Of a DNA stretch of 53,051 nucleotides, positions 37,215-47,242 are shown one piece after another (the first letter of the stretch is position 1; each line of letters starts with the position of its first letter). The stretch covers positions 1-53,051 of the forward strand of contig CYKH01002075.1 in the NCBI GenBank assembly GCA_001460835.1, read 5' to 3'. The notes under the pieces were generated by a model. It was not told where the DNA came from. It saw nothing but the letters and a program-made list of their open reading frames with translations, and made no database searches. Made by a program: the position numbers and the translations under genes. The stretch is from Bodo saltans (taxonomy: Eukaryota; Euglenozoa; Kinetoplastea; Eubodonida; Bodonidae).

Positions 37215-38639
37215 ATGAACGACGACCTTGCGACCATCTCGCGCTCGTCTGATAACTCCAAACGAGTCGGACGAAAAGTCAACCCAGAAAATTTCTCGAA
37301 TGAACGGCTCAAGGCAAATTACGATGACTACTTAGCCAAAGCACAAGACCACTTTCTCCACCGACGCTTTGCGTTGGCAAGTGCCTTTGCGTCCCGTGGA
37401 GCGCGAATTTACCCCACCGCTCAAATTTTTGGCCTTCTTGCTGCGATTCAAGAGGGCCTTGGCCATTTTGACCGCGCGAGTGATTTCCGCCTCCTTCAGG
37501 CGTTTTTGGGAAAAGACGCCACCCTATGGCAGGAGCTGTTGGGCGAGTTTCTTCAACAGCAGAAGTTCTTTAAAGCAACTGTTTGCCTCCAGCGCCTCTC
37601 AACACTCGAGCACGCAGACGCGGCCCGCTACCGCTCGCTACAAATTCAACTCGCTGATTTGTTAGTTGGCCTGGGCGAGATCAAACGTGCTTCTGGCATT
37701 TTGATTAATTTATGGCAAAGCAGTCGATATCGAGATTTTGAGGTGTTTGCCAGCCTTGCGTCGATGTTTTTCCAGATTGGGAGGTGGAGTGCACTTAACC
37801 AACTCATCAAAGAAAGCTTCGAGCATGGGTTTCGAAAAAAGAATCATCGCATCGGTTCAGCAGCAGTGGCGCAGCTGCGGAGCAAGGCAGAAGACGACGC
37901 AGAGAGTCCCTCTGCTACCGAATATTCAGCGGAAACGAAGCGCCGACAGTCCAAGAGAATATCCTTCATGGACTCTCTCATGGAAGAAAAAGAGAAGTCT
38001 GACGAAAATAATCAACCGCAACAACAACCCACCACCATCACCACCACCAGCGGCCCCATACTGACATCGACGTCTGCGTCGTCATCATCGGCACAACATG
38101 ACAGTAGCAGTGAGTTTGGATTCGATAACCTTGAAGACTCATCCACAACATCGCTTTCGGCAATGATCAAGAGTAACATGAATGACGACGCATCGAAAAT
38201 AGATTTGTCAACCGGCTCCGCGAAGAAGAACTTCTTGACTCTGGTGAACGTGCAAACGGAACTATTGAACGAACAGGGAAAGTTTGAGAAAACCATCGTC
38301 ATCGTGCAGCGCTGCGCTGCGCATCTCGACGTCCCAGTTCTTGAGCTTCCCCCCGACGTACTCCTGCGCTACGGTGTTGCGTTGGCGTTTATTGGAGGCT
38401 CTCAATTTGATGACGCATGTCACTCCGTGTTTGATAGTTTGTTAATGACATCGTCGCTTGATGTTTATGGAGATGCGCTGTACGACGCTGCCGTGAGCCT
38501 CGAGAGCACCGGCAGGAGAGAGGCTGCAATGAGAATTTTTGAAGCCTTGCGTCGGTTTCAGACGTTTGTTGCCAACAGTGAAGGCCTTGACATTTCTGAC
38601 GACGACGGCGAGGATGCGAGGATGATGATAATCATATGA
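37215..38639 (+). CDS. TPR protein resembling TFIIIC tau131/TFIIIC102, N-terminal part
   Basis: The 474-residue open frame holds TPR-like helical pairs: 'KAQDHFLHRRFALASAFASRGARIYPTAQIFGLLAAIQEGLGHFDRAS', 'LWQELLGEFLQQQKFFKATVCLQRLS', 'LQIQLADLLVGLGEIKRASGILINLW', 'FASLASMFFQIGRWSALNQLI'. The array, and its continuation in the next frame, follow the order seen in the TFIIIC subunit called tau131 (yeast Tfc4) or TFIIIC102 (human GTF3C3), which bridges promoter-bound TFIIIC to TFIIIB for RNA polymerase III genes. An acidic run 'ISDDDGEDA' precedes the end of the frame, which closes at TGA 38637-38639. One missing base near 38613 would join it to the next frame through an acidic 'EDDDNHMTPT' stretch. 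Confidence 0.6.
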   Translation: MNDDLATISRSSDNSKRVGRKVNPENFSNERLKANYDDYLAKAQDHFLHRRFALASAFASRGARIYPTAQIFGLLAAIQEGLGHFDRASDFRLLQAFLGKDATLWQELLGEFLQQQKFFKATVCLQRLSTLEHADAARYRSLQIQLADLLVGLGEIKRASGILINLWQSSRYRDFEVFASLASMFFQIGRWSALNQLIKESFEHGFRKKNHRIGSAAVAQLRSKAEDDAESPSATEYSAETKRRQSKRISFMDSLMEEKEKSDENNQPQQQPTTITTTSGPILTSTSASSSSAQHDSSSEFGFDNLEDSSTTSLSAMIKSNMNDDASKIDLSTGSAKKNFLTLVNVQTELLNEQGKFEKTIVIVQRCAAHLDVPVLELPPDVLLRYGVALAFIGGSQFDDACHSVFDSLLMTSSLDVYGDALYDAAVSLESTGRREAAMRIFEALRRFQTFVANSEGLDISDDDGEDARMMIII

Positions 38640-41443
38640 CGCCTACTGTTGTTGGGGGCTCATCTCGAGTCGAGGAACTTCGAGAGAAGGCAGAGCGCCG
38701 CATCGCAAGCGAAGAGCGCCGAGCTGCTCGTGGGACAGTCAAAACAACATTGGCTGCGCTGACGTTTTACATCGGAAAATGTTTGGTTGGCTTGGGTCGC
38801 GATTCGGATGCCTTCGCAGAATTTCAAGCTGTGCTAGTGCTTGACCCTTCTCACGCAGAGTCACGCGTGGAATTGTCACGCCTCTTCATGGCGCTTGGAG
38901 ACCTTCAAAGTGCGGCCACAGCGGTCACACCACGCGACGCCGATGATGCGTATCAAACCGTTCTCCTAAGTGCCCAACTTCTCCCTGTACTGAAAGCACA
39001 AGGTCGTTTGCTCGAGGCGATTGGCGTTGGTGTGGCGCTGTTCCAGCTGTTCTTAGCGAACCATGATGATGAGGGTGATCGGCTGTCGACGATGTCCGGG
39101 ATGTCTGGCGCGTCTCGGCGACGGTCACGGGCTGGGGGAAGTTTGTACTCGATGCCCACACTTACGCGTGCCTCCTCATCGCTGGTGCCCGCTTCTGCGC
39201 TATCAGACGCGATGAACGTGCCGTTGGGCAGCAGCATTGCCGCCGGCTCGATGGCATCAGCGTCTAGCTTGGCAAGTAAAACATACGGATTCCTCAAGAA
39301 CCGCGACGCAATCGCAGCAACGTTTCGCTCGACGGCAAGTTCAATGAGTGCTGTCACGTTGTCAAAGCGAGGTTCGCTGACCAGCACCTACGCTGGTTCC
39401 GCAGCAGCCGCATCGTCCATCGCAGGTGGTGGCGGTGCGCGTTCGGACATTGGGGGTTTGTGGAATAAAGACACAACGCAGCTCTTCACCTTCAACCGAC
39501 GTCGACAACAACAACCTCCATCATCGTTGGACAACAGCTCCCAACCACCAGCAACAACAAGACAATCAAACACAATGCTGGTGAAGAGGGGAGGTCTTAC
39601 GGCACGGCAACAGCGTCGAAGGGAACAGAAATCTGCTGGGCAGCGACGTATGGAGGAATACGCCCAACGCCTCGCTGCCGACACGGCCAAGAAAGTGAGA
39701 AGCAACCAAAATAATGACGATGAGAATGCCGCGATGATCCTCGACAACGATGCGGTTGACGGTGCCTCAGTTGGAAACCTTGAAGACCTTGAAGAGATGG
39801 AGCGAATGCTCGCTGAAGAAGAAGCACAGCTGTTGTTGGAGAGGCGGCATAGCGACGAGGACGGTGACCCCAACCACATCCCCACGCAACAACATCGCGG
39901 GGGCAGACGCACTGAGTTGCCCACAAACAATGACTATGGAGTTGTAGGGGATGAGGCGGAGGATCACCTGCGCACAATGGATCTCCAACAGATTGCATCT
40001 AACACGTTTGATGACCCCCACATGGCGGCATTGTTTTTGGAGTGCACTGGCAGCAGTGGTCAAAAAGATGGTGGAGGTGAGGGGGGAGGGCCTGTCGGCA
40101 TCAATGCTGCTACCGCGCCCCCGGCACCGCCACCACCACCGCCCAACTCGCACGATATCCTTCGCATGATCGGAAAGAACCAGCTGATCGCCCTTGCCGT
40201 TGATGTTGTGAGCTGCTACTCAGAACTGGAGCGGTACGTGGAGGCGAAGGAGTTTGGACGAATCATCTTGCTGCGCTGGAGTGCGTTACACCATCGCAGC
40301 AAGACGTACTCACACCACGCTCTCGCCCATAAACTGCGCCTTGCCCTTCTGAAGACATCGTTGCTTTCCGGGGAGACTGAGGATGCCGTCACAACGGCAC
40401 TGCAGCTTCTCAGCTCTGCGGGAGACGGGGAGGAGGAGGACATCTTAGGCTGGCGGAATGAATGTTGGGCAGTGCTGGCAACTCTTTCCGAAATCAACTC
40501 CCACGGCACTACACCGCTGCTCTTGCGAATGCTCGTGACCGTGTGCACTTCCGACGATGATGGGGTGGTGCCCCCAAGACAACAGCAAACAACAAACAGT
40601 GGTGGCGGTACGAGTGGTCACATCTTAGGGAGGGACATTTCACTTGCTACTTTATTTCGGCATAAGGCAATTACAGTCCCTGGGCTTTGCAACATCGCAA
40701 ATGCGTCTCTGTCCTCGGGAGTGGTGCGCCCCGCCCTTAACACGTATCTGTTAGCCCTCTCCATGCGACCCCATTGTCCGTTTCTAAATTTCATGGTGGG
40801 GATCAGTTATTGCTGTGCCGCGTCGCAGCGGACGTCTGGTTGTGTGCACGACTTGGTATCTTCAGGTCTGCATTACGTGCAGGAATATCGCCGATTGTCA
40901 CTCGCTTCGTTGTCGTCGCTATCGACTGGCGTGGTTGCCGATTCAGATTCTTTGTCTCATAAGAAGGCGACGCAACGTTATTCCCAAGATGGAGTTGCAG
41001 CCCTTGGCACAGGTGCAGCAGAATCAATGATCGGTGCTGCGTTTTACACGAACGATCTTGTTCATTGCCAACAGAGTGACGCGGTCACGTACCACAACGC
41101 GAAGCGGCTCGAGGTGGAGTACAACACTGCGCGTGTGCTGCATTATCTCAACCTGCACTACCTCTGTGTACCGATGTACGAGGCGCTGATCACCGAGGGC
41201 AAGCGTTTACTGTCATCGTTACTGTCGTCACAGTCATCATCGTTGTCCTCCTCCGCAGCAGCTCAACCGATTCGAATGGCGCAAGGTCAAGAACAAAAGA
41301 AAGAGTCACCCGCACCACCACCGACAACACTGACAGACGCAATCGCTCTCCTTGTACGCTGCGCATCGATCAATCTCTATGTGCTGTACTCAGGTGTTTC
41401 CGAGAATGGACCATTGGCTGTGTCTTGGCTCCCTGAGCTGTAA
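38636..41443 (+). CDS. TPR protein resembling TFIIIC tau131/TFIIIC102, C-terminal part
   Basis: The 935-residue frame overlaps the previous one by four bases. It continues the TPR array ('TLAALTFYIGKCLVGLGRDSDAFAEFQAVLVLDPSHAESRVELSRLFMALGDLQSAAT'), then has a long Ser/Arg/Glu/Gly-rich insert (about 39080-40150), then further helical pairs. The end is the most telling. 'RPALNTYLLALSMRPHCPFLNFMVGISYCCAASQRT' is followed by 'SGLHYVQEYRRL', 'AESMIGAAFYTNDLVHCQQSDA', 'EVEYNTARVLHYLNLHYLCVPMYEALI' and 'NLYVLYSGVSENGPLAVSWL'. That series of blocks, in the same order, ends Tfc4/GTF3C3 proteins. A four-base ATGA overlap is not a natural kinetoplastid arrangement, so one gene with a frame break is favoured. 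Confidence 0.6.
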   Translation: MTPTVVGGSSRVEELREKAERRIASEERRAARGTVKTTLAALTFYIGKCLVGLGRDSDAFAEFQAVLVLDPSHAESRVELSRLFMALGDLQSAATAVTPRDADDAYQTVLLSAQLLPVLKAQGRLLEAIGVGVALFQLFLANHDDEGDRLSTMSGMSGASRRRSRAGGSLYSMPTLTRASSSLVPASALSDAMNVPLGSSIAAGSMASASSLASKTYGFLKNRDAIAATFRSTASSMSAVTLSKRGSLTSTYAGSAAAASSIAGGGGARSDIGGLWNKDTTQLFTFNRRRQQQPPSSLDNSSQPPATTRQSNTMLVKRGGLTARQQRRREQKSAGQRRMEEYAQRLAADTAKKVRSNQNNDDENAAMILDNDAVDGASVGNLEDLEEMERMLAEEEAQLLLERRHSDEDGDPNHIPTQQHRGGRRTELPTNNDYGVVGDEAEDHLRTMDLQQIASNTFDDPHMAALFLECTGSSGQKDGGGEGGGPVGINAATAPPAPPPPPPNSHDILRMIGKNQLIALAVDVVSCYSELERYVEAKEFGRIILLRWSALHHRSKTYSHHALAHKLRLALLKTSLLSGETEDAVTTALQLLSSAGDGEEEDILGWRNECWAVLATLSEINSHGTTPLLLRMLVTVCTSDDDGVVPPRQQQTTNSGGGTSGHILGRDISLATLFRHKAITVPGLCNIANASLSSGVVRPALNTYLLALSMRPHCPFLNFMVGISYCCAASQRTSGCVHDLVSSGLHYVQEYRRLSLASLSSLSTGVVADSDSLSHKKATQRYSQDGVAALGTGAAESMIGAAFYTNDLVHCQQSDAVTYHNAKRLEVEYNTARVLHYLNLHYLCVPMYEALITEGKRLLSSLLSSQSSSLSSSAAAQPIRMAQGQEQKKESPAPPPTTLTDAIALLVRCASINLYVLYSGVSENGPLAVSWLPEL

Positions 41444-41606
41444 AAAAAAACAAAAAACAACGCACAAAAGCGTTTTCCACGATTGAGCATCAGGCCTGCC
41501 ACTCTACGACTTGATTTCTTGTTCCATTTTCTTGATGAAACGCGATTGGTAAAAAGGAAACACACACCCCTTTTCACACAGAGCTAGGGATTTCGTAAGG
41601 CCAAAG

Positions 41607-41622
41607 ATTTTTTTTTTCTAAG
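41607..41622 (+). promoter_or_regulatory. Predicted trans-splice acceptor of the FUSC-type gene
   Basis: A T-run followed by CTAAG ends at 41622, leaving a leader of 59 bases before ATG 41682. Predicted from pattern only. Confidence 0.4.
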
Positions 41623-41681
41623 AAAACGAAGACAAAGGTATCAGAACAAGAAACAGAAAGAAATTCGAGCAACAATAAAAT

Positions 41682-44600
41682 ATGCCACGTCAGCAGCATC
41701 GTCGCAGGCATTCTCTCGGGGGCGACTCGTCCGCCCATTTTGAAATGGCGAGGAGCCTAAACTCGTCTGGGCATCCAAACGAACCCGAACAGCGCCAGTC
41801 TTCCCCTTTGTTTGGAGTGAGCGCTGAGTCCGCCGACTTTTCTCCTTCTAGTCCCGCCATGCAGCTCGGTGAGACACCGCCGTACCTTGGTGCAACAGCA
41901 ACCGGCCGGTTCTTGCTAGGCAACAGTGTTGCGGCAGCAGCGGGTCGTTCTTCTGGCGGTGGCGGTGGAGGAACCGACACCCCCTACGGCGGGGTAAGTG
42001 TGTCGCTATCACCTCCTGACATGGCGCAGTCTAGCTTTCTGTTGCAGCAACATGGTCACAACGCCGCAGCCGTCGCAGCATTCCTAAGAGATTTCAAAGA
42101 AAGCTCCGCAACGCAACAGGGAACCGAGGACGACGACTCAACGTTTCGCGACAACAATAGTCTCGTCTCCCCCCCAAACGGGATGTCGACGACGCAACAA
42201 CAACAACAACAACAGCCGCAATTTATGGTGGGAGGGGGCAGTATTGACAGCGTCGCTACAGTTGGCGGGTCATCTCCACCACGCGCCACTCGATCGAGGC
42301 AGCTACCACCCATGCACACCACAACACTTCTCGCTGCGTCGCCTCCATCGCCACCAACGGGCACCACCACCTCCGCCACCAACACAGGCGGAACACTCAT
42401 AAATTCCCCAATGATGCAACAGCACCCCAATTCCGCGTTCACTGTGGTGTCACCGAACAGCATCTCCACGACACCAAAAGTGACTGCAGCAACCACGCCG
42501 TCAGCGACTGCACCACCCCCACTGGCGTTGGCCGCCTCACGCCCTCCTCCTCCTCCAACAAGTGTGCCACCACCACCACCGCCGGTATCTACGTTTACGC
42601 CAATCGCATTGTCATCACAGCAAACACACCACCAAGACCCTAATGCCAGGAACGAAGTAGTAGATGACAATGCATTTCCACGCCTTCGCACCTCATCATC
42701 AGATCTTCTGCCTCCCGCCAACCCCTCGTCTCAGCGTGGGCGAGCTGCTGCGTCTGCAGTAGAGCTGACAGCAAGCTCGGCACACCAGCGGTCAAGTTCC
42801 GCAGGGAGTGCGTTTCCCAAGTTTAGTGAACTGGAGTCGAGAGGAGGTGGCGCCATGACATCCGCTTCACCGTATTCTCACCGGACTGCAAGTCCTACCA
42901 CCGGTCACACTACTTCTCGACGGTACGTATCCTCTGGCGCCTCTCGGAACTTTGCCGACGTCCGTAATAGTAAAATAGCGCATGGAGGAGTTGGTAACGC
43001 CAGGACAATGTCTTTAGGGGGATTCGAGTCTGTGCACTCCAGCAACAGCTCCCCCCACTACCCCAACCACCAACAACAGCAGCATCAGCAAGACAACACT
43101 CGTTGGGGATCCACAGCCGCTGCGACAACGGCGGCGAATGGCGCAGCGAAAGAACCGTCGGCCTTTAGCCCGTTGCGCAGTAATGGGTTTCACACCAGCA
43201 CCACGACGACAAACGGAGCCACTGGTGGGTTTGGATCGTTTCCTCAGCAGCAGCGCGGCGGAATGCCCCCGTCGTCGTCGTCGTCGCACGGAAGTCCTCA
43301 TCGCTTTGGTGGTGGGAGCCGTGATGGCAACATTATGCCCGCATATCACTCCTACCTCAGCAACCGCGGGGAAGCGAAACGCCAGTTCGACTTCGGCATT
43401 CAGTTGGTGCCCAACAACAGCAATCCTCTGGGCGCTGGGGCGATCTCTGGGCATGCTGCAGGGGACCTTGAGATCGGTGGCGGTGCGCGACATCCGCTGC
43501 TCAAACGACGACACAACTCCACTGACGATTTGATCAAACTGACGGATCCAATGGCATGGAGAGCAGTCTCGCCCACATCACCTGCTGCTCGACGACGCGG
43601 CCAGTTTTCGAACAACAACAACGGTGCAGCAACCCCTGGAGGGTCGAGCGACTTAAGTTTTAGCCCCCATCGAGGGAGCAACCTCGTGCCCAGCGGCAGC
43701 CCAGCCCAATCCTCTGTAGGTGGCGGTGCCGACGCCACCATCTTGCCACTTATCAATTCTGGAGGTGGTGGTGGTGGCGAACACGAAAAGAAACTTCAAG
43801 AAAGACGAAAACGGATGGCTGAAATTGACGAAGACGAGATGCTGGAAAAGCAGCGACGCAACGCTGTCGTGACCTCTGCTCTCCACAATATTCCATGGCT
43901 GCAGAGAACCGTAGAGCCTCACTCTACCTTTGGTGGAGATCAATGCGCTGTGTGCATTGCCCCACGATTTTGGGTTCGGATTGATTGGACTCTCAGAGCG
44001 ACATTCCTCGCGGTACTGCCGGCCACGGTGCTCTCCCTCGACCCATCCACGACTGGGTATTTTGCACTGCCGAGCACCGTCGCTAGTTTTGCGTATTGGA
44101 TTACGGCGCCCACATTCGGCAGCGGCATTCGGGAGTTTGTGATTGTGCTCAAGGGCAGCATCGTGACGCTCATCTTCCTCTCGATTGTGTTAGCGATCGA
44201 CCCCACCTCTAGCCGCGTGTTGTTTATCTTTTTGTACTTCTTGCAGATTCTCTTGATTGCGCTGGTTGCCGAGAGCATCAAGAAGACCGGCGCGTGGTGT
44301 ATTGCGGTGTTTATGGTTCAGCTGTACAGCACGCCTGAGCAAACCGGCTATGCATTCGTGCGAGATTTCCTCGTCTCAGTGATTATTGGAGGTGCGATGG
44401 GAATAGGGGCGTTTCTTTTCCCGCGGATCAACTGGTCCCACAAGCTGGCGACGGGTCTGTGTTCCACCTATGGCGGCGCGCTGAGCATTATCATTCAAGG
44501 CGTCGTCAGTTCTTACTGGTCGAAAACGGAAATGGAGAGAGAATATTGTTTGATTCGAATCAAGCAATTGATGCAAGTGTGCTCTCAGTGTAGTGCGGAC

Positions 44601-46916
44601 CTGGACACGAGAATCGACGAAACGGAGTATGAGCCCCACAGTGGGGAGACCATCGCCAAAATTCGTCGGAGAGCGGTGTTCCTGCGCGACATGACTCGAA
44701 TCGTCGCGTGCATTCTGCAACTTGTCGAGAACATAGCGCTCAAGCCAGAAATATTGGAAACAAGACTTCTTGCTCCATTTTCAGATCGCATTCAAGAGCC
44801 TCTCACCATTCTCGTCTCCGCCATGGACAACACCGTGTTGAAGATTTGTGATTTCAAGCATCCCATCACAGAAACGGAGTTGGAACTATTTCGTAGTGTT
44901 CGAGAAGACTTCCAAGAGAGGTTGTCAGAAATTCGTGACGAGTTGATTTTGACCAACGAAGAGTATGAAACGGAGGAGGCAGATGTGTTCCTTGGAGCTT
45001 TCCTGTTTTGCATTGACGAGATGGCTGAGACGATTGCAACATTCCGTGAACCGACGAACGTCCCGAGCAGAATTTTAGAATGGATCAAGTCTCCTATCGA
45101 TGATTTGTTGAGCTGTTACAAAACACTGCGTGTGATGCTCACCGTTCTCGTCACAGAAGGCGCGTTGATTCGGCGTGCGAAGGAGGCCATCAAACTTGCC
45201 CTGTCCATGACCATTCCTATCCTTATCCAAGTATTTGTTCTCTCCAAAGAGGATGCCACTCCAGTGGCTGGCCCTGCCATTATTGCGTTCGTGGTGCAGC
45301 GCACTGGCGCGGAGAGTTTTCAGTACGCTTCCAACCGTGTCCTTGGCACTGTCATGGGAAGTTTGACGGCATTGTTTGCGGTGCAACTTGCAGACGGAGA
45401 ACTTTGGCAACTGTACATCTACCTTGGCATCCTCTCCCTTGTTGGTAACTTTGTGCAAACAAGCATTCCATTCACCCAAGCAGGCAACGCGATGGTGTTC
45501 AGCGTCATTTCCATTATCTCTCAATACTCCGACCCCAACGCTGCCATGAACCGTATTCAACAAAATATTTTCTCTATCACTGTGTACTTCGCCATCACGT
45601 ACATCTTGTGGCCAATCCGATCGATTGAAAAGTTGAAACTGGAGCTCGATAGCGCCATTCGATCGTACCGAGAGACCATGTACAAGCTGCTCGGTAGCCT
45701 TGACGCACCAATGGACGACATCAGCGACGTCATTCGCATGGCGGAGGAGCACTGGAATGAAAACGCTCGACGAGTGAAGCGAGAAGAGAGCCTCGTCCCA
45801 GCTGCAGTGCGTGAACCCACCATGATCGGTGTTGCGTTTCCAGAACAGCCATGGCTTCGTTTGATCAAATCTCAACAAACGCTGTCGTCGTTAGCATGGA
45901 TGCTGCGGTTTGCGTTTCAAACATTTGAACAAAGCACTTCTGTCTCTCCAGGCGATCGCAGCCTCCACTGGGTCGTCGTCAAGCACATCGCTCCCCAAGC
46001 TCGAGAACTGTCTGAGCTGATTTTCGCCGCGTGCGACTTGTATCTCCTTGCGTTGTCGAACGCAGAGATGGTCCCGGTGCAGCATCTTGTTCGCCTCAGA
46101 ACCCATATGATGGAAGTGTACAAAAAAATGATTGCTCGATACGCCGAGGCTCTCATTCTGAGGCTTGAAAATGAAGACGGTTGGCAGGGGGGCGATCATT
46201 CCTCGAACGGGGACGATAACAATGGGGAGGAGCCACGTGCTCCTTCTGCCGCGGCGGAGGCGGCGGCGGCAGTTCAGAAGGAAACAACACCTCAACGGAA
46301 GGGAGCAGCTAGCAGTACGAAAGAAAAAGAAACATCGCCTCCACAGCAACAACCACCAGCAGCAGCAGCACCACAACAACTACAAACAACCATCCGCGGG
46401 GCATCCGGAACGGTGAATATGAAACAGACAATTCCATCACCGAAGCTGAAGCCACAGCCTGCTGCTGCTGGGAGCGGCGTCAAAAAGTCTCAGAAAGATG
46501 GTGGGGTGGTGACAACGGCGGGGAGCAACAAATCTCAATTGTTGTCGTCTTCTTCTGCTGCCGCGCCACCAGTGGCTGCAGCTACTGCGGAGGCGAGACC
46601 CCCGCATAACTTCTCAGATCTGTCGCTGTCAGCCAATTTGAGCATGTCCATTGAGCCGATGAAGCAGACGATCAAGCCCCCTCCTGCTGCTGGTCCTCCA
46701 CTCTCTGCCTCTACGAAGAAACTACCTCCTCCTGTGCCATCGTCGGCCACTTTCGAATTTCCTTCGTCCCCCAAGCCGCTCCATTCGCCTGCACCGCTCC
46801 CTGGTGGCTCCACCACAACGCTTGAGATGCACCGGCCATCTCCTGTGCGGCTAGCGTCTCCCAGTGGCAGACGTGACGTCACCGCCTGCCGCCGCGCCAC
46901 CTTCACGCAGTCGTGA
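41682..46916 (+). CDS. Giant FUSC/aromatic-acid-exporter-type membrane protein
   Basis: The open frame has 1744 residues. The first 720 or so are disordered and Ser/Gly/Pro/Gln-rich, with Pro tracts ('PPPPPTSVPPPPPPVS') and Gln runs. Two membrane modules follow. The first starts near 'RFWVRIDWTLRATFLAVLPATVL' and has about six helices. The second starts near 'RRAKEAIKLALSMTIPILIQVFVL' and continues through 'GPAIIAFVVQRTGAESFQYASNRVLGTVMGSLTALFAV' to 'YFAITYILWP'. The 'N/S-R-x-x-G-T-x-x-G' segment in the second module is typical of FUSC/ArAE/ALMT-related proteins, which move organic anions across membranes. Between the modules is a roughly 250-residue helical cytosolic region, which is also family-like. 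The last part is Ala/Pro-rich and disordered. The frame seems to break near 46860 (see next entry). Confidence 0.8.
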   Translation: MPRQQHRRRHSLGGDSSAHFEMARSLNSSGHPNEPEQRQSSPLFGVSAESADFSPSSPAMQLGETPPYLGATATGRFLLGNSVAAAAGRSSGGGGGGTDTPYGGVSVSLSPPDMAQSSFLLQQHGHNAAAVAAFLRDFKESSATQQGTEDDDSTFRDNNSLVSPPNGMSTTQQQQQQQPQFMVGGGSIDSVATVGGSSPPRATRSRQLPPMHTTTLLAASPPSPPTGTTTSATNTGGTLINSPMMQQHPNSAFTVVSPNSISTTPKVTAATTPSATAPPPLALAASRPPPPPTSVPPPPPPVSTFTPIALSSQQTHHQDPNARNEVVDDNAFPRLRTSSSDLLPPANPSSQRGRAAASAVELTASSAHQRSSSAGSAFPKFSELESRGGGAMTSASPYSHRTASPTTGHTTSRRYVSSGASRNFADVRNSKIAHGGVGNARTMSLGGFESVHSSNSSPHYPNHQQQQHQQDNTRWGSTAAATTAANGAAKEPSAFSPLRSNGFHTSTTTTNGATGGFGSFPQQQRGGMPPSSSSSHGSPHRFGGGSRDGNIMPAYHSYLSNRGEAKRQFDFGIQLVPNNSNPLGAGAISGHAAGDLEIGGGARHPLLKRRHNSTDDLIKLTDPMAWRAVSPTSPAARRRGQFSNNNNGAATPGGSSDLSFSPHRGSNLVPSGSPAQSSVGGGADATILPLINSGGGGGGEHEKKLQERRKRMAEIDEDEMLEKQRRNAVVTSALHNIPWLQRTVEPHSTFGGDQCAVCIAPRFWVRIDWTLRATFLAVLPATVLSLDPSTTGYFALPSTVASFAYWITAPTFGSGIREFVIVLKGSIVTLIFLSIVLAIDPTSSRVLFIFLYFLQILLIALVAESIKKTGAWCIAVFMVQLYSTPEQTGYAFVRDFLVSVIIGGAMGIGAFLFPRINWSHKLATGLCSTYGGALSIIIQGVVSSYWSKTEMEREYCLIRIKQLMQVCSQCSADLDTRIDETEYEPHSGETIAKIRRRAVFLRDMTRIVACILQLVENIALKPEILETRLLAPFSDRIQEPLTILVSAMDNTVLKICDFKHPITETELELFRSVREDFQERLSEIRDELILTNEEYETEEADVFLGAFLFCIDEMAETIATFREPTNVPSRILEWIKSPIDDLLSCYKTLRVMLTVLVTEGALIRRAKEAIKLALSMTIPILIQVFVLSKEDATPVAGPAIIAFVVQRTGAESFQYASNRVLGTVMGSLTALFAVQLADGELWQLYIYLGILSLVGNFVQTSIPFTQAGNAMVFSVISIISQYSDPNAAMNRIQQNIFSITVYFAITYILWPIRSIEKLKLELDSAIRSYRETMYKLLGSLDAPMDDISDVIRMAEEHWNENARRVKREESLVPAAVREPTMIGVAFPEQPWLRLIKSQQTLSSLAWMLRFAFQTFEQSTSVSPGDRSLHWVVVKHIAPQARELSELIFAACDLYLLALSNAEMVPVQHLVRLRTHMMEVYKKMIARYAEALILRLENEDGWQGGDHSSNGDDNNGEEPRAPSAAAEAAAAVQKETTPQRKGAASSTKEKETSPPQQQPPAAAAPQQLQTTIRGASGTVNMKQTIPSPKLKPQPAAAGSGVKKSQKDGGVVTTAGSNKSQLLSSSSAAAPPVAAATAEARPPHNFSDLSLSANLSMSIEPMKQTIKPPPAAGPPLSASTKKLPPPVPSSATFEFPSSPKPLHSPAPLPGGSTTTLEMHRPSPVRLASPSGRRDVTACRRATFTQS

Positions 46917-47208
46917 AGAAACGAGCAGCCCAGTTCTTAGTGGTACCATTCTAGACGAGGTGAACTTTTCTATCACCGCTGCGAATCTGCAAGGACGGGG
47001 AGGAGAAGGTGGTGGAAACGACCGGATGACCAATGGAAGGGACTGTGGAAGCAGTGCAGGAGGAGCGAACTATGTCCTTCGCAATCGAGATATTCATAGC
47101 CTCGAGGCATTTTTGTTTGGGATTCGCGCCAGTGTGATGGAGATCGCTGAGTTTCAAAAAGCGCTGCTTGAGGTACAGCACGCAGCGGACCTCACCAAGA
47201 AACTGTAG
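46864..47208 (+). CDS. Likely displaced C-terminus of the FUSC-type protein
   Basis: This frame (114 residues, +1 relative to the FUSC gene) overlaps that gene's last 53 bases and ends with a well-formed amphipathic helix, 'DIHSLEAFLFGIRASVMEIAEFQKALLEVQHAADLTKKL'. Its Pro/Ala/Ser-rich start carries on the composition of the preceding gene, whereas that gene's own last 20 residues look like out-of-frame text. There is no splice acceptor between them. A one-base insertion or two-base deletion near 46855-46865 would explain both frames. Independent expression is less likely. Confidence 0.4.
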   Translation: MADVTSPPAAAPPSRSREETSSPVLSGTILDEVNFSITAANLQGRGGEGGGNDRMTNGRDCGSSAGGANYVLRNRDIHSLEAFLFGIRASVMEIAEFQKALLEVQHAADLTKKL

Positions 47209-47242
47209 CATCTTGGAAGGAGGATCGTGAAAGTGACGGGAA

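Noticed and set aside
45075-45878. A 267-codon minus-strand frame opposite the FUSC-type gene
   Set aside because: It is antisense to a strongly supported conserved membrane domain; its own translation has no domain and high His/Arg/Cys content typical of shadow frames.
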